Shown: positions 36,917 to 45,747 of the stretch, piece after piece
Layout of the letters: every line of letters begins with the position of its first letter
Position numbering within the stretch: the first letter of the stretch is position 1
NCBI GenBank assembly: GCA_018241405.1
Contig: JAFEDY010000057.1
Location: 1 to 49,739, forward strand
From: Pseudomonadota bacterium
GTDB lineage: Bacteria > Pseudomonadota > Gammaproteobacteria > Burkholderiales > Burkholderiaceae_C
Direction: 5' to 3'
DNA: 49,739 nt
Program-made: the position numbers and the translations under genes
Notes under the pieces: model-generated
Seen by the model: the letters and a program-made list of their open reading frames with translations, nothing else
What the model was told of the DNA's origin: nothing
Databases searched by the model: none

Positions 36917-38430
36917 CGCGCCCAAGCCCCTTCAAGCCTCTTGTCACAACACTGGCCTGCGCCCTGCTCGCCGGCTGCAACCTCGCGCCGCGCTACCAGG
37001 CGCCGCCGCTTCCCGTGCCCGACACCGTGGAGCCGCCGCTGGCCCAGGGTGCCGGCGGCATGGACGCCGTGCCCCTGGCCGAAGCCGGCCCCATGCAGTG
37101 GCAGGACTTCGTGCAGGAGCCACGCCTGCGTGAGCTCGTTGGCATGGCCCTGGAGAACAACCGCGATCAGCGCATGGCCATGCTGGCGATTGAAAAGGCC
37201 CGCGCCCAGTACGGCATTACGCGCGCCGACCTGCTGCCCACCGTGAACGCCACGGGCGCCGGCAGCCGCGGCCGCACGGCCACCGATCTGACCACCCCGG
37301 GCCGCCCCAACACCACGGCCCAGTACAGCGCCGCGCTGGGTTTCAGCAGCTACGAGATCGACTTCTTCGGCCGCGTGCGCAACCTGAGCGATGCCGCGCT
37401 GCGGGAGTTTTTTCGCACCGCCGAGAACCAGCGCAGCGTGCAGCTGAGCCTGGTGGCCGAGGTCATGAACGCCTGGCTGCTGCTCGACGCCGATGCCCGG
37501 CGCCTCACGCTGGCGCGCGAGACCCTGCGCACACGCCAACAGGCGCTGGACCTCACGCGCCGCAGCTTCGAACTGGGCGCCACCTCGGCCCTGGCCCTGG
37601 CCCAGGCCCAATCGAGCGCCGACACCGCACGCATGGACCTGGCCACCTTCACCTCGCAGGTCGCGCGCGACCGCAATGCGCTGGCGCTGGTGGTGGGCAC
37701 GCCCCTGGACCATGCCCTGCTGCCTGTCAGCGTGATGGCCCAAGTGCCCGACGCGGCCAAGGCCGGCGCGGACGATGTCCCAATGCTTGCCGCACCCGCG
37801 GCACCCGCCACGGCGCTGCTGTCCATCCCCGCCGACCTGCCCTCCTCCGCGCTGCTGCGTCGCCCGGATCTGCGCGCGGCCGAGCACCAGCTGCGCGGCA
37901 GCTACGCCAGCATCGGCGCGGCGCGCGCGGCGTTCTTCCCCGCGATCACGCTCACGGCCTCGGTGGGCACGGCCAGCAACGCGCTGTCGGGCCTGTTCGA
38001 CGGCGGCAACGGCACCTGGGCCTTCGCGCCCCAGCTGCGCCTGCCGATCTTCGACGCCGGGCGCAACCAGGCCAGCCTGCGCGTGGCCGAGGTCACGCGC
38101 GACCAGGCCGTGGCCCAGTACGAGAAGGCCATACAGACGGCGTTTCGCGAGGTGGCCGACGCCCTGGCCGAGCGCGCCACGCTGGCCGAGCGCCTCGCCG
38201 CCCAGCGCTCGCTGGTGCAGGCCAGCCAGCGCACGCTGGAGCTGTCGGACGCGCGCTTTCGCCTGGGTGCCGACAACTACCTCACGGTGCTCGACGCGCA
38301 GCGCTCGCTGTACGCCGCACAGCAGGGCGAAATCACGCTGCAGCTGGCCGAGCAGCTCAACCGCGTGACGCTCTACAAGGCACTGGGCGGTCAATGGACG
38401 GGCGACGCCATGGGGCCGCAAGACTCCTGA
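36913..38430 (+). CDS. OprM/NodT-family outer-membrane efflux lipoprotein
   Basis: This 505-residue outer-membrane channel of the TolC superfamily completes the pump. It has a lipoprotein signal (LACALLAGCN). The first half repeats the pattern WQDFVQEPRLRELVGMALEN, NRDQRMAMLAIEKARAQYGI and SSYEIDFFGRVRNLSDAAL; the second half has PSSALLRRPDLRAAEHQLRG and SASLRV-like segments typical of the OprM/NodT group. The ATG overlaps the pump stop by 4 bp. A GC-rich hairpin begins 18 bp after the stop. Confidence 0.95.
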   Translation: MTRPSPFKPLVTTLACALLAGCNLAPRYQAPPLPVPDTVEPPLAQGAGGMDAVPLAEAGPMQWQDFVQEPRLRELVGMALENNRDQRMAMLAIEKARAQYGITRADLLPTVNATGAGSRGRTATDLTTPGRPNTTAQYSAALGFSSYEIDFFGRVRNLSDAALREFFRTAENQRSVQLSLVAEVMNAWLLLDADARRLTLARETLRTRQQALDLTRRSFELGATSALALAQAQSSADTARMDLATFTSQVARDRNALALVVGTPLDHALLPVSVMAQVPDAAKAGADDVPMLAAPAAPATALLSIPADLPSSALLRRPDLRAAEHQLRGSYASIGAARAAFFPAITLTASVGTASNALSGLFDGGNGTWAFAPQLRLPIFDAGRNQASLRVAEVTRDQAVAQYEKAIQTAFREVADALAERATLAERLAAQRSLVQASQRTLELSDARFRLGADNYLTVLDAQRSLYAAQQGEITLQLAEQLNRVTLYKALGGQWTGDAMGPQDS

Positions 38431-38447
38431 TCCCGGCGGCGCACCCT

Positions 38448-38467
38448 GCCCCGCACCACAGCGGGGC
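38448..38467 (+). terminator. GC-rich hairpin after the efflux operon
   Basis: GCCCCGC (38448-38454) pairs with GCGGGGC (38461-38467) around ACCACA. There is no T run, so it may be a weak terminator or an RNA 3' end. Confidence 0.4.
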
Positions 38468-38512
38468 GCGACGCGCACCACCATGCACCGGCGGGCGTTC
38501 CAGCGCCGCCAT

Positions 38513-38564
38513 GCGCTATCTAATCAATAGCTTCTTGCGCTTTATTCAAGCGGATTGCAGCTTA
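38513..38564. repeat. Palindromic intergenic repeat, copy 6
   Basis: GCGCTATCTAATCAATAGCT, then TCTTGCGCTTTATTCAAGCG and GATTGCAGCTTA. It shares the CAAGCGGA-TTGCAGC half with the copy inside moeA. It lies just upstream of the sigma-54 promoter of the nitrate operon. Confidence 0.6.
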
Positions 38565-38596
38565 GCACCATCACAAATACCAGCCCATGCGGAGGC

Positions 38597-38612
38597 TGGC
38601 ATACCTATTGCA
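38597..38612 (+). promoter_or_regulatory. Candidate sigma-54 promoter of the nirB operon
   Basis: TGGCATACCTATTGCA matches the consensus TGGCAC-N5-TTGCA, with the GG at -24 (38598-38599) and the GC at -12 (38610-38611) exactly ten bases apart, as required. It would start RNA near 38622, about 75 bases before the nirB ATG. NtrC-type activation under nitrogen limitation is the usual partner. GCACC half-sites are seen upstream but no full NtrC dyad. Confidence 0.72.
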
Positions 38613-38697
38613 TTGACCTTCTCACGGCCCCTGTGGGTCGTGGCGTACAGACGCCTTTCTTGGTGTGACCGCTGCGGGGCATGGCCCCTGGGAGACG

Positions 38698-41151
38698 ATG
38701 GTGAAGCAACTCAGGCTGGTGATGGTGGGCAATGGCATGGCGGGCGTGCGCACGCTGGAGGAACTGCTCAAGATCGCGCCCGACCTCTATGACATCACGG
38801 TGTTCGGCGCAGAGCCGCACCCCAACTACAACCGCATCCTGCTCTCGCCCGTGCTGGCGGGCGAACAGACCTTGGAGCAGATCGTGCTCAACGACTGGTC
38901 CTGGTACCAGGAGCACGGCATCCAGCTCCACGCCGGCTGCACCGTCACCGAGGTCAACCGCGCGCGGCGCACCGTGCACGCCACGGGTGCCAATGGCGAG
39001 GCCATCACCGTGCCCTACGACCGGCTGATCCTGGCCACGGGCTCCAACCCCTTCATGCTGCCGATTCCGGGCAAGGACTTGGCGGGCGTGCTGGCCTACC
39101 GCGACATTGCCGACACCCAGGCCATGATCGATGCTGCCGCCAAGTTCCCGCATGCCGTGGTCATCGGCGGCGGCCTGTTGGGCCTGGAGGCGGCCAACGG
39201 CCTGATGAAGCGCGGGATGCAGGTGAGCGTGGTGCACGCCGGCGAATGGCTGATGGAGCGCCAGCTCGACCCCGTGGCCGGACAGATGCTGCAAAAGGCT
39301 TTGCAAGAGCGCGGCATGGAGTTTTTGATGTCGGCGCAGACGCAAGAGCTGGTCGGTGGCGACGATGGCCGGGTGAAAGCCGTGCGCTTCAAGGACGGCA
39401 GTGAAATCCCCGCCGACCTGGTGGTGATGGCCGTGGGCATCCGCCCCAACACCCAGCTGGCCGAATCCATGCGCCTGCATGTCAACCGGGGCATCGTGGT
39501 GAACGACACCATGCAGACCACCACCGACGCGCGCATCTACGCCGTGGGCGAATGCGCGGCGCACCGGGGCGTGGCCTACGGGCTGGTGGCGCCGCTGTTC
39601 GAGCAGGGCAAGGTATTGGCCAACCACCTGGCCGAGTTCGGCATTGGCCGCTACCTGGGCTCGCAGACCTCGACCAAGCTGAAGGTGACGGGCATCGACC
39701 TGTTCTCCGCCGGCGACTTCATGGGCGGCGAGGGCACCGAGGAAATCCTGCTCAGCGACCCCGGCAGCGGCCAGTACAAAAAGCTGGTGCTCAAGGACGA
39801 CAAACTCGTCGGCGCCTGCCTGTACGGCAACACGGTGGATGGCAGCTGGTACTTCCGGCTGCTGCGCGAAGGCCGCAGCGTGGCCGAGCTGCGCGACAAG
39901 CTGATGTTTGGCGAGAGCAACATCGGCGAAGGCGGCCACGCCGGCCAGAACCAGGCGGCCACCCTGCCCGACAGCTTCGAGGTCTGCGGCTGCAACGGCG
40001 TGACCAAGGGCACGATCTGCAAGGCCATCAAGGAAAAAGGCCTGTTCACCATCGACGAGGTGCGCAAGCACACCAAGGCCAGCGCCAGCTGCGGCTCGTG
40101 CACGGGTCTCGTGGAGCAGATTCTGATGGCCACTGTGGGCGGCGCCTACGCGGCGGCCAGCACCGCCCAGCCGGTGTGCGCCTGCACGGATCACGGCCAC
40201 CAAGCGCTGCGCGACGCCATCCGCACCCACCACCTCATCAGCAAGGAAGAAGTCTTTGCCTTCATGGAATGGAAGACGCCCGACGGCTGCCCCAAATGCC
40301 GCCCGGCGGTCAACTACTACCTCACCAGCACCTGGCCGAAAGAGGCGCTGGACGACCCGCAAAGCCGCGCCATCAACGAGCGCAGCCACGCCAACATCCA
40401 GAAGGACGGCACCTACAGCGTGATCCCGCGCATGTGGGGCGGAGAGACCACGGCAGATGAACTGCGCCGCATTGCCGACGTGGTGGACAAATACCAAATC
40501 CCCGGCGTCAAGGTCACGGGCGGCCAGCGCATCGACCTTTTGGGCGTGAAGAAGGAAGACCTGCAGGGCGTGTGGCGCGACATCGGCATGCCCTGCGGCC
40601 ACGCCTACGGCAAGAGCCTGCGCACGGTGAAGACCTGCGTCGGCAGCGAATGGTGCCGCTTTGGCACGCAGGACAGCAGCCAACTGGGCCGCGACCTGGA
40701 GCGCGCGCTGTGGCGCATGTACGCGCCGCACAAGGTCAAGCTGGCCGTCTCCGGCTGCCCGCGCAACTGCGCCGAAAGCGGCATCAAGGACGTGGGCATC
40801 ATCGGCGTCGATTCCGGCTGGGAAATCCACATCGCCGGCAACGGCGGCATCAAGACCGAGGTGGCGCATTTCTTCACCAAGGTGAAAACCGCCGAGGAGG
40901 TGATGGAGATCAGCGGCGCCTTCCTGCAGCTGTACCGCGAAGAGGGCTGGTACCTGGAGCGCACCACGCACTACGTCGCCCGCGTGGGGCTGGAGCACGT
41001 CAAGCAAAAGGTGCTGCAAGACGCCGAGAACCGCCAGGCTCTGTGGGCGCGCCTGCAGTTTGCCCTGGAGGGCGAGCCCGACCCCTGGTTCGAGAGCGAA
41101 AAGGCACGCGTGGACGAGCGCCAGTTCATCCCGATTGCCGTCGCCGTCTGA
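38698..41151 (+). CDS. nirB: Assimilatory nitrite reductase large subunit (NADH-dependent)
   Basis: NirB reduces nitrite to ammonia with electrons from NADH. The 817-residue cytoplasmic protein has, in order: an FAD domain (VMVGNGMAGVRTLE), an NAD domain (VVIGGGLLGLEAANGLMKRG), two BFD-like [2Fe-2S] cysteine sets (CGCNGVTKGTICKAI, then CGSCTGLVEQ), and a C-terminal sulfite/nitrite reductase region with the siroheme-4Fe4S ligands TCVGSEWC and SGCPRNCAES. All expected cysteines are present. The ATG at 38698 follows GGGAG; a small hairpin GGGGC-ATG-GCCCC lies just upstream. It leads the operon nirB-nirD-nasA-narK. Confidence 0.97.
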   Translation: MVKQLRLVMVGNGMAGVRTLEELLKIAPDLYDITVFGAEPHPNYNRILLSPVLAGEQTLEQIVLNDWSWYQEHGIQLHAGCTVTEVNRARRTVHATGANGEAITVPYDRLILATGSNPFMLPIPGKDLAGVLAYRDIADTQAMIDAAAKFPHAVVIGGGLLGLEAANGLMKRGMQVSVVHAGEWLMERQLDPVAGQMLQKALQERGMEFLMSAQTQELVGGDDGRVKAVRFKDGSEIPADLVVMAVGIRPNTQLAESMRLHVNRGIVVNDTMQTTTDARIYAVGECAAHRGVAYGLVAPLFEQGKVLANHLAEFGIGRYLGSQTSTKLKVTGIDLFSAGDFMGGEGTEEILLSDPGSGQYKKLVLKDDKLVGACLYGNTVDGSWYFRLLREGRSVAELRDKLMFGESNIGEGGHAGQNQAATLPDSFEVCGCNGVTKGTICKAIKEKGLFTIDEVRKHTKASASCGSCTGLVEQILMATVGGAYAAASTAQPVCACTDHGHQALRDAIRTHHLISKEEVFAFMEWKTPDGCPKCRPAVNYYLTSTWPKEALDDPQSRAINERSHANIQKDGTYSVIPRMWGGETTADELRRIADVVDKYQIPGVKVTGGQRIDLLGVKKEDLQGVWRDIGMPCGHAYGKSLRTVKTCVGSEWCRFGTQDSSQLGRDLERALWRMYAPHKVKLAVSGCPRNCAESGIKDVGIIGVDSGWEIHIAGNGGIKTEVAHFFTKVKTAEEVMEISGAFLQLYREEGWYLERTTHYVARVGLEHVKQKVLQDAENRQALWARLQFALEGEPDPWFESEKARVDERQFIPIAVAV

Positions 41152-41164
41152 TATTGAATGAAAA

Positions 41165-41212
41165 ACGGTTCTAGCGCCCTACCAATCAGCGCTAGCAGCT
41201 ATGAAAGGTATA
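41165..41212. repeat. Palindromic repeat, copy 7, between nirB and nirD
   Basis: TCTAGCGCCCTACCAATCAG, then CGCTAGCAGCTATGAAAGGT. The arms CTAGCGC and GCGCTAG pair. It includes an ATG (41201) in the nirD frame, but a second ATG at 41216 is the more likely start. Confidence 0.65.
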
Positions 41213-41215
41213 GCA

Positions 41216-41596
41216 ATGACCCCGCAATGGAAATACATCTGCCAAGTCACCGACATCCCGCGCCAGGGCGCACGCCGCGTGGCGCGCCCGCAGGGGCTGG
41301 AGGTGGCGCTGTTTCGCACCGCCGCCGACGCCGTCTACGCCCTGCTCGACTACAGCCCCTACAAGGGCGGTCCGCTGAGCCAGGGCATGGTGTTTGGCGA
41401 CAACGTCGCCTGCCCGCTGCACAACTGGACCATCCACCTGGCCGACGGCCAGGCGCTGGCGCCCGATGAGGGCAGCACGCCCACCTTCCGCGTGCAGGTG
41501 GAGGCCGGCGCCGTCTATATGGACGCGACCGAGTTGGCCAGCCACGCCCTCACGCAAACGCGCCCGCTGGCCGGGCCAGCGCAGCGCTGCACCTAA
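41216..41596 (+). CDS. nirD: Nitrite reductase small subunit with half of the Rieske ligands
   Basis: NirD is the small partner of NirB. The 126-residue protein has a Rieske-like fold: WKYICQVTDIP at the start, then LLDYSPYKGGPLSQG and ACPLHNWTIHLADG. The second ligand pair (Cys66, His69) is present, but where a Rieske centre has C-x-H the sequence has Ser47-Pro-Tyr49, so a normal [2Fe-2S] centre cannot form. In enteric NirD both pairs are lost and the protein still works in the complex. The ATG at 41216 is preferred over one at 41201, because the earlier one lies inside a repeat copy and AAGG is well placed before 41216. Confidence 0.9.
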   Translation: MTPQWKYICQVTDIPRQGARRVARPQGLEVALFRTAADAVYALLDYSPYKGGPLSQGMVFGDNVACPLHNWTIHLADGQALAPDEGSTPTFRVQVEAGAVYMDATELASHALTQTRPLAGPAQRCT

Positions 41597-41619
41597 CCCG
41601 CACGCACCAGGCGCCGCGC

Positions 41620-44418
41620 ATGAAGACCACCACCCCCTCCACCTGTCCTTACTGCGGCGTCGGCTGCGGCGTGTTGATCGAGAGCGGGGCCGGCCGCATC
41701 ACCGGCGTACGCGGCAACCCGGGGCACCCGGCCAACCAGGGGCGGCTGTGCTCCAAGGGATCGACCCTGCACCTGACGGCCAGGCCCGAACTCACGCCCC
41801 AGGTGCGCCTGCTGCAGCCACAGGAGCGCGCCACGCGCGGCGCCGGCCCGCGCCCCATTGCCTGGAACCAGGCGCTCGATGGCCTGGCCCGGCGCCTCGC
41901 AGGCACGGTGCGCGAGCATGGTCCCGACGCCGTGGGCATTTACGTCTCGGGCCAGCTCCTCACCGAGGACTACTACGCCTTCAACAAGTTCGCCAAGGGC
42001 CTGCTGGGCACGAACAACATCGACACCAACTCGCGCCTGTGCATGAGCAGCGCCGTCGCCGGCTACAAGGCCACGCTGGGCGCCGACGCACCGCCCGCCT
42101 GCTACGACGACATCGCCCACGCCGCCACGCTGTTCATCAGCGGCGCGAACCCGGCCTGGGCGCACCCGATTCTTTTCCGTCGCATCGAGGACGCGAAACG
42201 CGCCAACCCGGCGCTCAAGATCATCGTCTGCGACCCGCGCCGCACCGACAGCGCAGAGCTGGCCGACCTGCACCTGGCGCTCAAGCCCGGCTCGGACGTA
42301 TGGCTCTACCACGGCATGTTGCGCTGCATCATCGAACAGGGCTGGCTCGACGAGCGCTTCATCGCCACCCGCACCCAGGGCTGGACGGCCCTGGCCGCCC
42401 TCGTCGCCCAGGCCACGCCCGAGGCCGTAGCGCAGCACTGCGGCATTGCCCCCGCCGCTCTGCTGCAGGCGGCGCGCTGGTTTGCCGGCGTGCACGACGG
42501 CTCTGCCACCCGCCAGCCCACGCTCAGCCTGTACTGCCAGGGCCTGAACCAGTCCGCGCACGGCACCAACAACAACACCGCCCTCATCAACCTGCACCTG
42601 GCCTGCGGCCAGATCGGCAAGCCCGGAGCGGGGCCGTTCTCGCTCACCGGCCAGCCCAACGCCATGGGCGGGCGCGAGGTGGGCGCGCTGGCCAATCAGC
42701 TCAGCGCGCACCGCAACCTGACAGACCCCCGGCACCGCGCCGAGGTTGCCGCCCTGTGGGGCGTGCCCAGCGTGCCCGCGCAGCCGGGCAAGGCGGCGAT
42801 TGAAATGTTCCAGGCCGCAGCCGACGGGCAGATCAAGCTCTTGTGGATTGCCTGCACCAACCCCGCGCACAGCCTGCCCGACCAGGCCCTGGTACGCCGC
42901 GCCCTGCAGCGCGCCGAGTACGTGGTGGTGCAGGACGCCTACGCCACGAGCGCCACGGCGCGCTACGCCGACCTGCTGCTGCCCGCCAGCACCTGGGGCG
43001 AGAAGGAAGGCACCGTCACCAACAGCGAGCGCCGCATCAGCCGCGTGCGCGCCGCTGTAGCCCCGCCCGACCTGGCCTGGGCCGACTGGCGCATCGTCAC
43101 CGAGCTGGCGCGGCGCCTGCAGCCGCTCTTGCCCAACCGCGCCCAGCTACCCAGCCTGTTCCCCTACGACGGCCCCGAATCCATCTGGAACGAGCATCGC
43201 GAGAGCACGCGCGGGCGCGACCTGGACATCACGGGCCTGACCTGGGCGCAGCTCGAAGCCGCGCCGCGCCAATGGCCCTGCCCCGAGGGTGCACCCACAG
43301 GCCGCGCGCGCCTCTATACCGACCAGCATTTCGCTACCCCCGATGGCCGCGCGCGCTTTGCCCTGCAGCTGCCCGCCAGCGTGGCCGAGCCCACCGACGC
43401 GCGCCACCCCTTCGCCCTCATCACCGGGCGGCTACGCGACCAGTGGCACGGCCTGAGCCGCAGCGGCCTGGTGGAAAACCTCTGGGCCCACGCCAGCGAG
43501 CCGCGCGCCGACCTGCACGCGGCGGACATGGCGCGCCTGGGCCTGCAGGACGGCGACCTGGCCTACCTCACCAGCCGCCGGGGCAGCATCGTCACCCCGG
43601 TGCAGGCGAGCGGCACGCTGGCGCCCAGCCAAGTCTTTCTGCCCATGCACTGGGGCGACGAGGCCCTGGGCGGCGCCAGCAGCACGGGACGGCGCCTGGC
43701 CGGCGTCAACGCCCTGACCAGCGACGCACGCTGCCCGCAATCGCTGCAGCCCGAACTCAAGCACACGGCCATCAAGGTGCTCAAGGCCGAGCTGCCCTGG
43801 GGCCTGTGGGCCCAGGCCTGGCTGCCGCTGGCCCAGGTGCAGCGCGTGCGCCAGCAGCTCGAGGCGCTGATGGAGCAATTCCCCTTCGCCAGCTGCAGCC
43901 TGTTTGGCCGCGCCGAGCAGGGCAGCGGCGTACAGCTACGCGCCGCCGCGCACCAGGCCGTGGACGAGGCGCTGGTCGAGCGCATCGCCACCCTCCTGGG
44001 CCTGCAGGGCGCGGGCCTGCTGGCCTACCGCGACGCACGCCGAGGCCAGTGGCGCCGCGCCCGGCTGGAGGCCGCCGGCAAGGCCCAGCAGCTGCAGGCC
44101 GTGCTGCTGGCCGGGGATGTGAGCGCCCAGGCCTGGATCGCCCCGCTGCTGCAGGAGCGCCACGACGCCCAGCCCCTGCGCCGCGCCCTGCTTCAACCCG
44201 GCGCCCAAGCGCCGCAGCCCCTGGCGCCGCGCGGCGCCACCGTCTGCGCCTGCGAGGGCGTGGGCGAGAACGCCATCACCGGCCTGCTCAAGGCCTGCGC
44301 GGGCGACGCCCCCGCGCGCCTGCAGCGCCTGAAGAACGAGCTGCGCTGCGGCACGCAATGCGGCTCCTGCGTGCCGCAGCTGCAGCGCATGGTGCAGGCC
44401 AGCATGGCTGCCGCTTAA
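41620..44418 (+). CDS. nasA: Assimilatory nitrate reductase catalytic subunit (bis-MGD, with BFD domain)
   Basis: This cytoplasmic enzyme reduces nitrate to nitrite. The 932-residue protein starts with a 4Fe-4S site (Cys9, 12, 16 and 44, in TCPYCGVGCGVLIESG and LCSKG), followed by the bis-MGD domains (GTNNIDTNSRLCMSSAVAGY, GQPNAMGGREVGALANQLS, FLPMHWGDEALGG). The C-terminus carries an extra BFD-like [2Fe-2S] domain, VCACEGVGENAITGLL and CGTQCGSCVPQL, as in NasA types that take electrons from ferredoxin or flavoprotein partners. It has no signal peptide. It depends on the MobA-type MGD made from genes earlier in the window. It lies between nirD (23 bp) and narK (34 bp). Confidence 0.96.
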   Translation: MKTTTPSTCPYCGVGCGVLIESGAGRITGVRGNPGHPANQGRLCSKGSTLHLTARPELTPQVRLLQPQERATRGAGPRPIAWNQALDGLARRLAGTVREHGPDAVGIYVSGQLLTEDYYAFNKFAKGLLGTNNIDTNSRLCMSSAVAGYKATLGADAPPACYDDIAHAATLFISGANPAWAHPILFRRIEDAKRANPALKIIVCDPRRTDSAELADLHLALKPGSDVWLYHGMLRCIIEQGWLDERFIATRTQGWTALAALVAQATPEAVAQHCGIAPAALLQAARWFAGVHDGSATRQPTLSLYCQGLNQSAHGTNNNTALINLHLACGQIGKPGAGPFSLTGQPNAMGGREVGALANQLSAHRNLTDPRHRAEVAALWGVPSVPAQPGKAAIEMFQAAADGQIKLLWIACTNPAHSLPDQALVRRALQRAEYVVVQDAYATSATARYADLLLPASTWGEKEGTVTNSERRISRVRAAVAPPDLAWADWRIVTELARRLQPLLPNRAQLPSLFPYDGPESIWNEHRESTRGRDLDITGLTWAQLEAAPRQWPCPEGAPTGRARLYTDQHFATPDGRARFALQLPASVAEPTDARHPFALITGRLRDQWHGLSRSGLVENLWAHASEPRADLHAADMARLGLQDGDLAYLTSRRGSIVTPVQASGTLAPSQVFLPMHWGDEALGGASSTGRRLAGVNALTSDARCPQSLQPELKHTAIKVLKAELPWGLWAQAWLPLAQVQRVRQQLEALMEQFPFASCSLFGRAEQGSGVQLRAAAHQAVDEALVERIATLLGLQGAGLLAYRDARRGQWRRARLEAAGKAQQLQAVLLAGDVSAQAWIAPLLQERHDAQPLRRALLQPGAQAPQPLAPRGATVCACEGVGENAITGLLKACAGDAPARLQRLKNELRCGTQCGSCVPQLQRMVQASMAAA

Positions 44419-44452
44419 CCCCCCCTCTTCCTTACTTCCACGGAGACACACC

Positions 44453-45676
44453 ATGGCGGGATTTCGCTCCTTTCTCAAGGCCGGCCACGCGCCCACGCTG
44501 CTGGCGGCCTTTGTCTACTTCAGCTACTGCTGCGGCGTCTGGGTGTCCAACGGCGCCATGGCGCCCTTCATCCAGGAGGCGCTGCAGCTGACGCCGGCGC
44601 AGGTGGGGCTGATGCTCTCGGTGCCGATCTTTGCCGGCGCGCTCATGCGCTTTCCGCTGGGCCTGCTGGCGCAGTACATCGGGCGCAAGAACGCCACCCT
44701 GGTGGAGATGGGCGGCATCGCCATCGCGCTCTTGTACGGCTATTTCATCGTCGAGACTTTCAATGACCTGCTGGCCATGGGCGTGCTGCTGGGCGTGGCC
44801 GGGGCCAGCTTTGGTGTGGCGCTGTCACTGGGCTCTGGCTCGTTCCCGCCGCGCTACAAGGGCCTGGCCATGGGCCTGGTGGGCGCGGGCAACGTCGGCA
44901 CCTCGGTCGCCGCGCTGCTGGCGCCGATGCTGGCGCAGCTGTGGGGCTGGAAGGCGGTCTATGGCCTCACGGCCCTGGGCCTGCTGCTGCCCGTTGTCGT
45001 CATGTTGGTGCTGGCACGCGAACCCGAGGACGTGGCGCCGCACGCCTCGCTGCGCGAGCACATCGCCTGCCTGTTCGAGCTGGACGGCTGGGCCTTCAGC
45101 GCCATCTACGCCGTCACCTTCGGCGGCTTCATCGGCCTGGTCACGTTTTTGCCGACCTACTACCACGACCAGTTCGGCGTGAGCAAGGTGCAGGCCGGGC
45201 AGCTGACGATGCTGGCCGCCTTCATGGGCGCGGCCCTGCGCATCGTGGGCGGCTGGCTGTCCGACCACTGGGGCGGCGTCAACACCCTGACCGTGGTGCT
45301 CATTACCGTCGGCCTGAGCCTGGGCGCCTGCAGCCTGACGCAGGCCTCGCTGCCGGGGACCACGGCGCTGCTGCTGCTGTGCTTTGCCGCCCTGGGCGCG
45401 GGCAATGGCGCACTGTTCCAGCTGGTGCCGCTGCGCTGGCCGCAGAGCACGGCCGTCGCCGGCTCCATGATCGGCGAGATCGGCGCCCTGGGCGGCGGCC
45501 TGGTGCCGGCCACCCTGGGCCTGTCGCGCCAATACCTGGGCAGCTACCTGTGGGGCTTCATCACCCTGGCCGTGCTGGCCCTGGCCATGCTGGCCGTGCT
45601 GCGCCTGCTGCAGCCGCGCTGGACGCGCAGCTGGAGCCGCGCCGGCGGGCGCGCGCCGCTGCCGCAGGCGGTCTGA
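44453..45676 (+). CDS. narK: NarK/NasA-type nitrate/nitrite MFS transporter
   Basis: This 407-residue inner-membrane protein has twelve membrane spans of the MFS fold and belongs to the nitrate/nitrite porter family. The two family signatures are present as GAGNVGTSVAALLAPML in the fifth span and GEIGALGGGLVPATLGLSRQ in the eleventh. The first half has FVYFSYCCGVWVSNGAMAPF. As part of the nirB-nirD-nasA operon, it probably imports nitrate for assimilation. It starts 34 bp after nasA and ends 71 bp before the beta-lactamase gene. Confidence 0.95.
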   Translation: MAGFRSFLKAGHAPTLLAAFVYFSYCCGVWVSNGAMAPFIQEALQLTPAQVGLMLSVPIFAGALMRFPLGLLAQYIGRKNATLVEMGGIAIALLYGYFIVETFNDLLAMGVLLGVAGASFGVALSLGSGSFPPRYKGLAMGLVGAGNVGTSVAALLAPMLAQLWGWKAVYGLTALGLLLPVVVMLVLAREPEDVAPHASLREHIACLFELDGWAFSAIYAVTFGGFIGLVTFLPTYYHDQFGVSKVQAGQLTMLAAFMGAALRIVGGWLSDHWGGVNTLTVVLITVGLSLGACSLTQASLPGTTALLLLCFAALGAGNGALFQLVPLRWPQSTAVAGSMIGEIGALGGGLVPATLGLSRQYLGSYLWGFITLAVLALAMLAVLRLLQPRWTRSWSRAGGRAPLPQAV

Positions 45677-45747
45677 GGCAGGGCATTGCACCGTCTTGGG
45701 TCGGCGCGGCCGCGCATAACATCAGGGGTTTTGGACATTCCCGATCT

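Noticed and set aside
33784..38430. A very long open frame (about 1548 codons) on the plus strand across the pump gene
   Set aside because: The frame upstream of 36913 is a shadow of the pump gene in another frame. It is low-complexity Arg/Gly/Ala/Pro, and only the part from the ATG at 36913 shows a real protein (OprM).
38448..38467. Strong rho-independent terminator after oprM
   Set aside because: The stem is good but there is no T run, so it was kept only as a low-confidence hairpin.
41201..41215. Earlier ATG for nirD
   Set aside because: It lies inside a repeat copy and has no ribosome-binding site of its own. The ATG at 41216 has AAGG well placed before it and gives the usual N-terminus.
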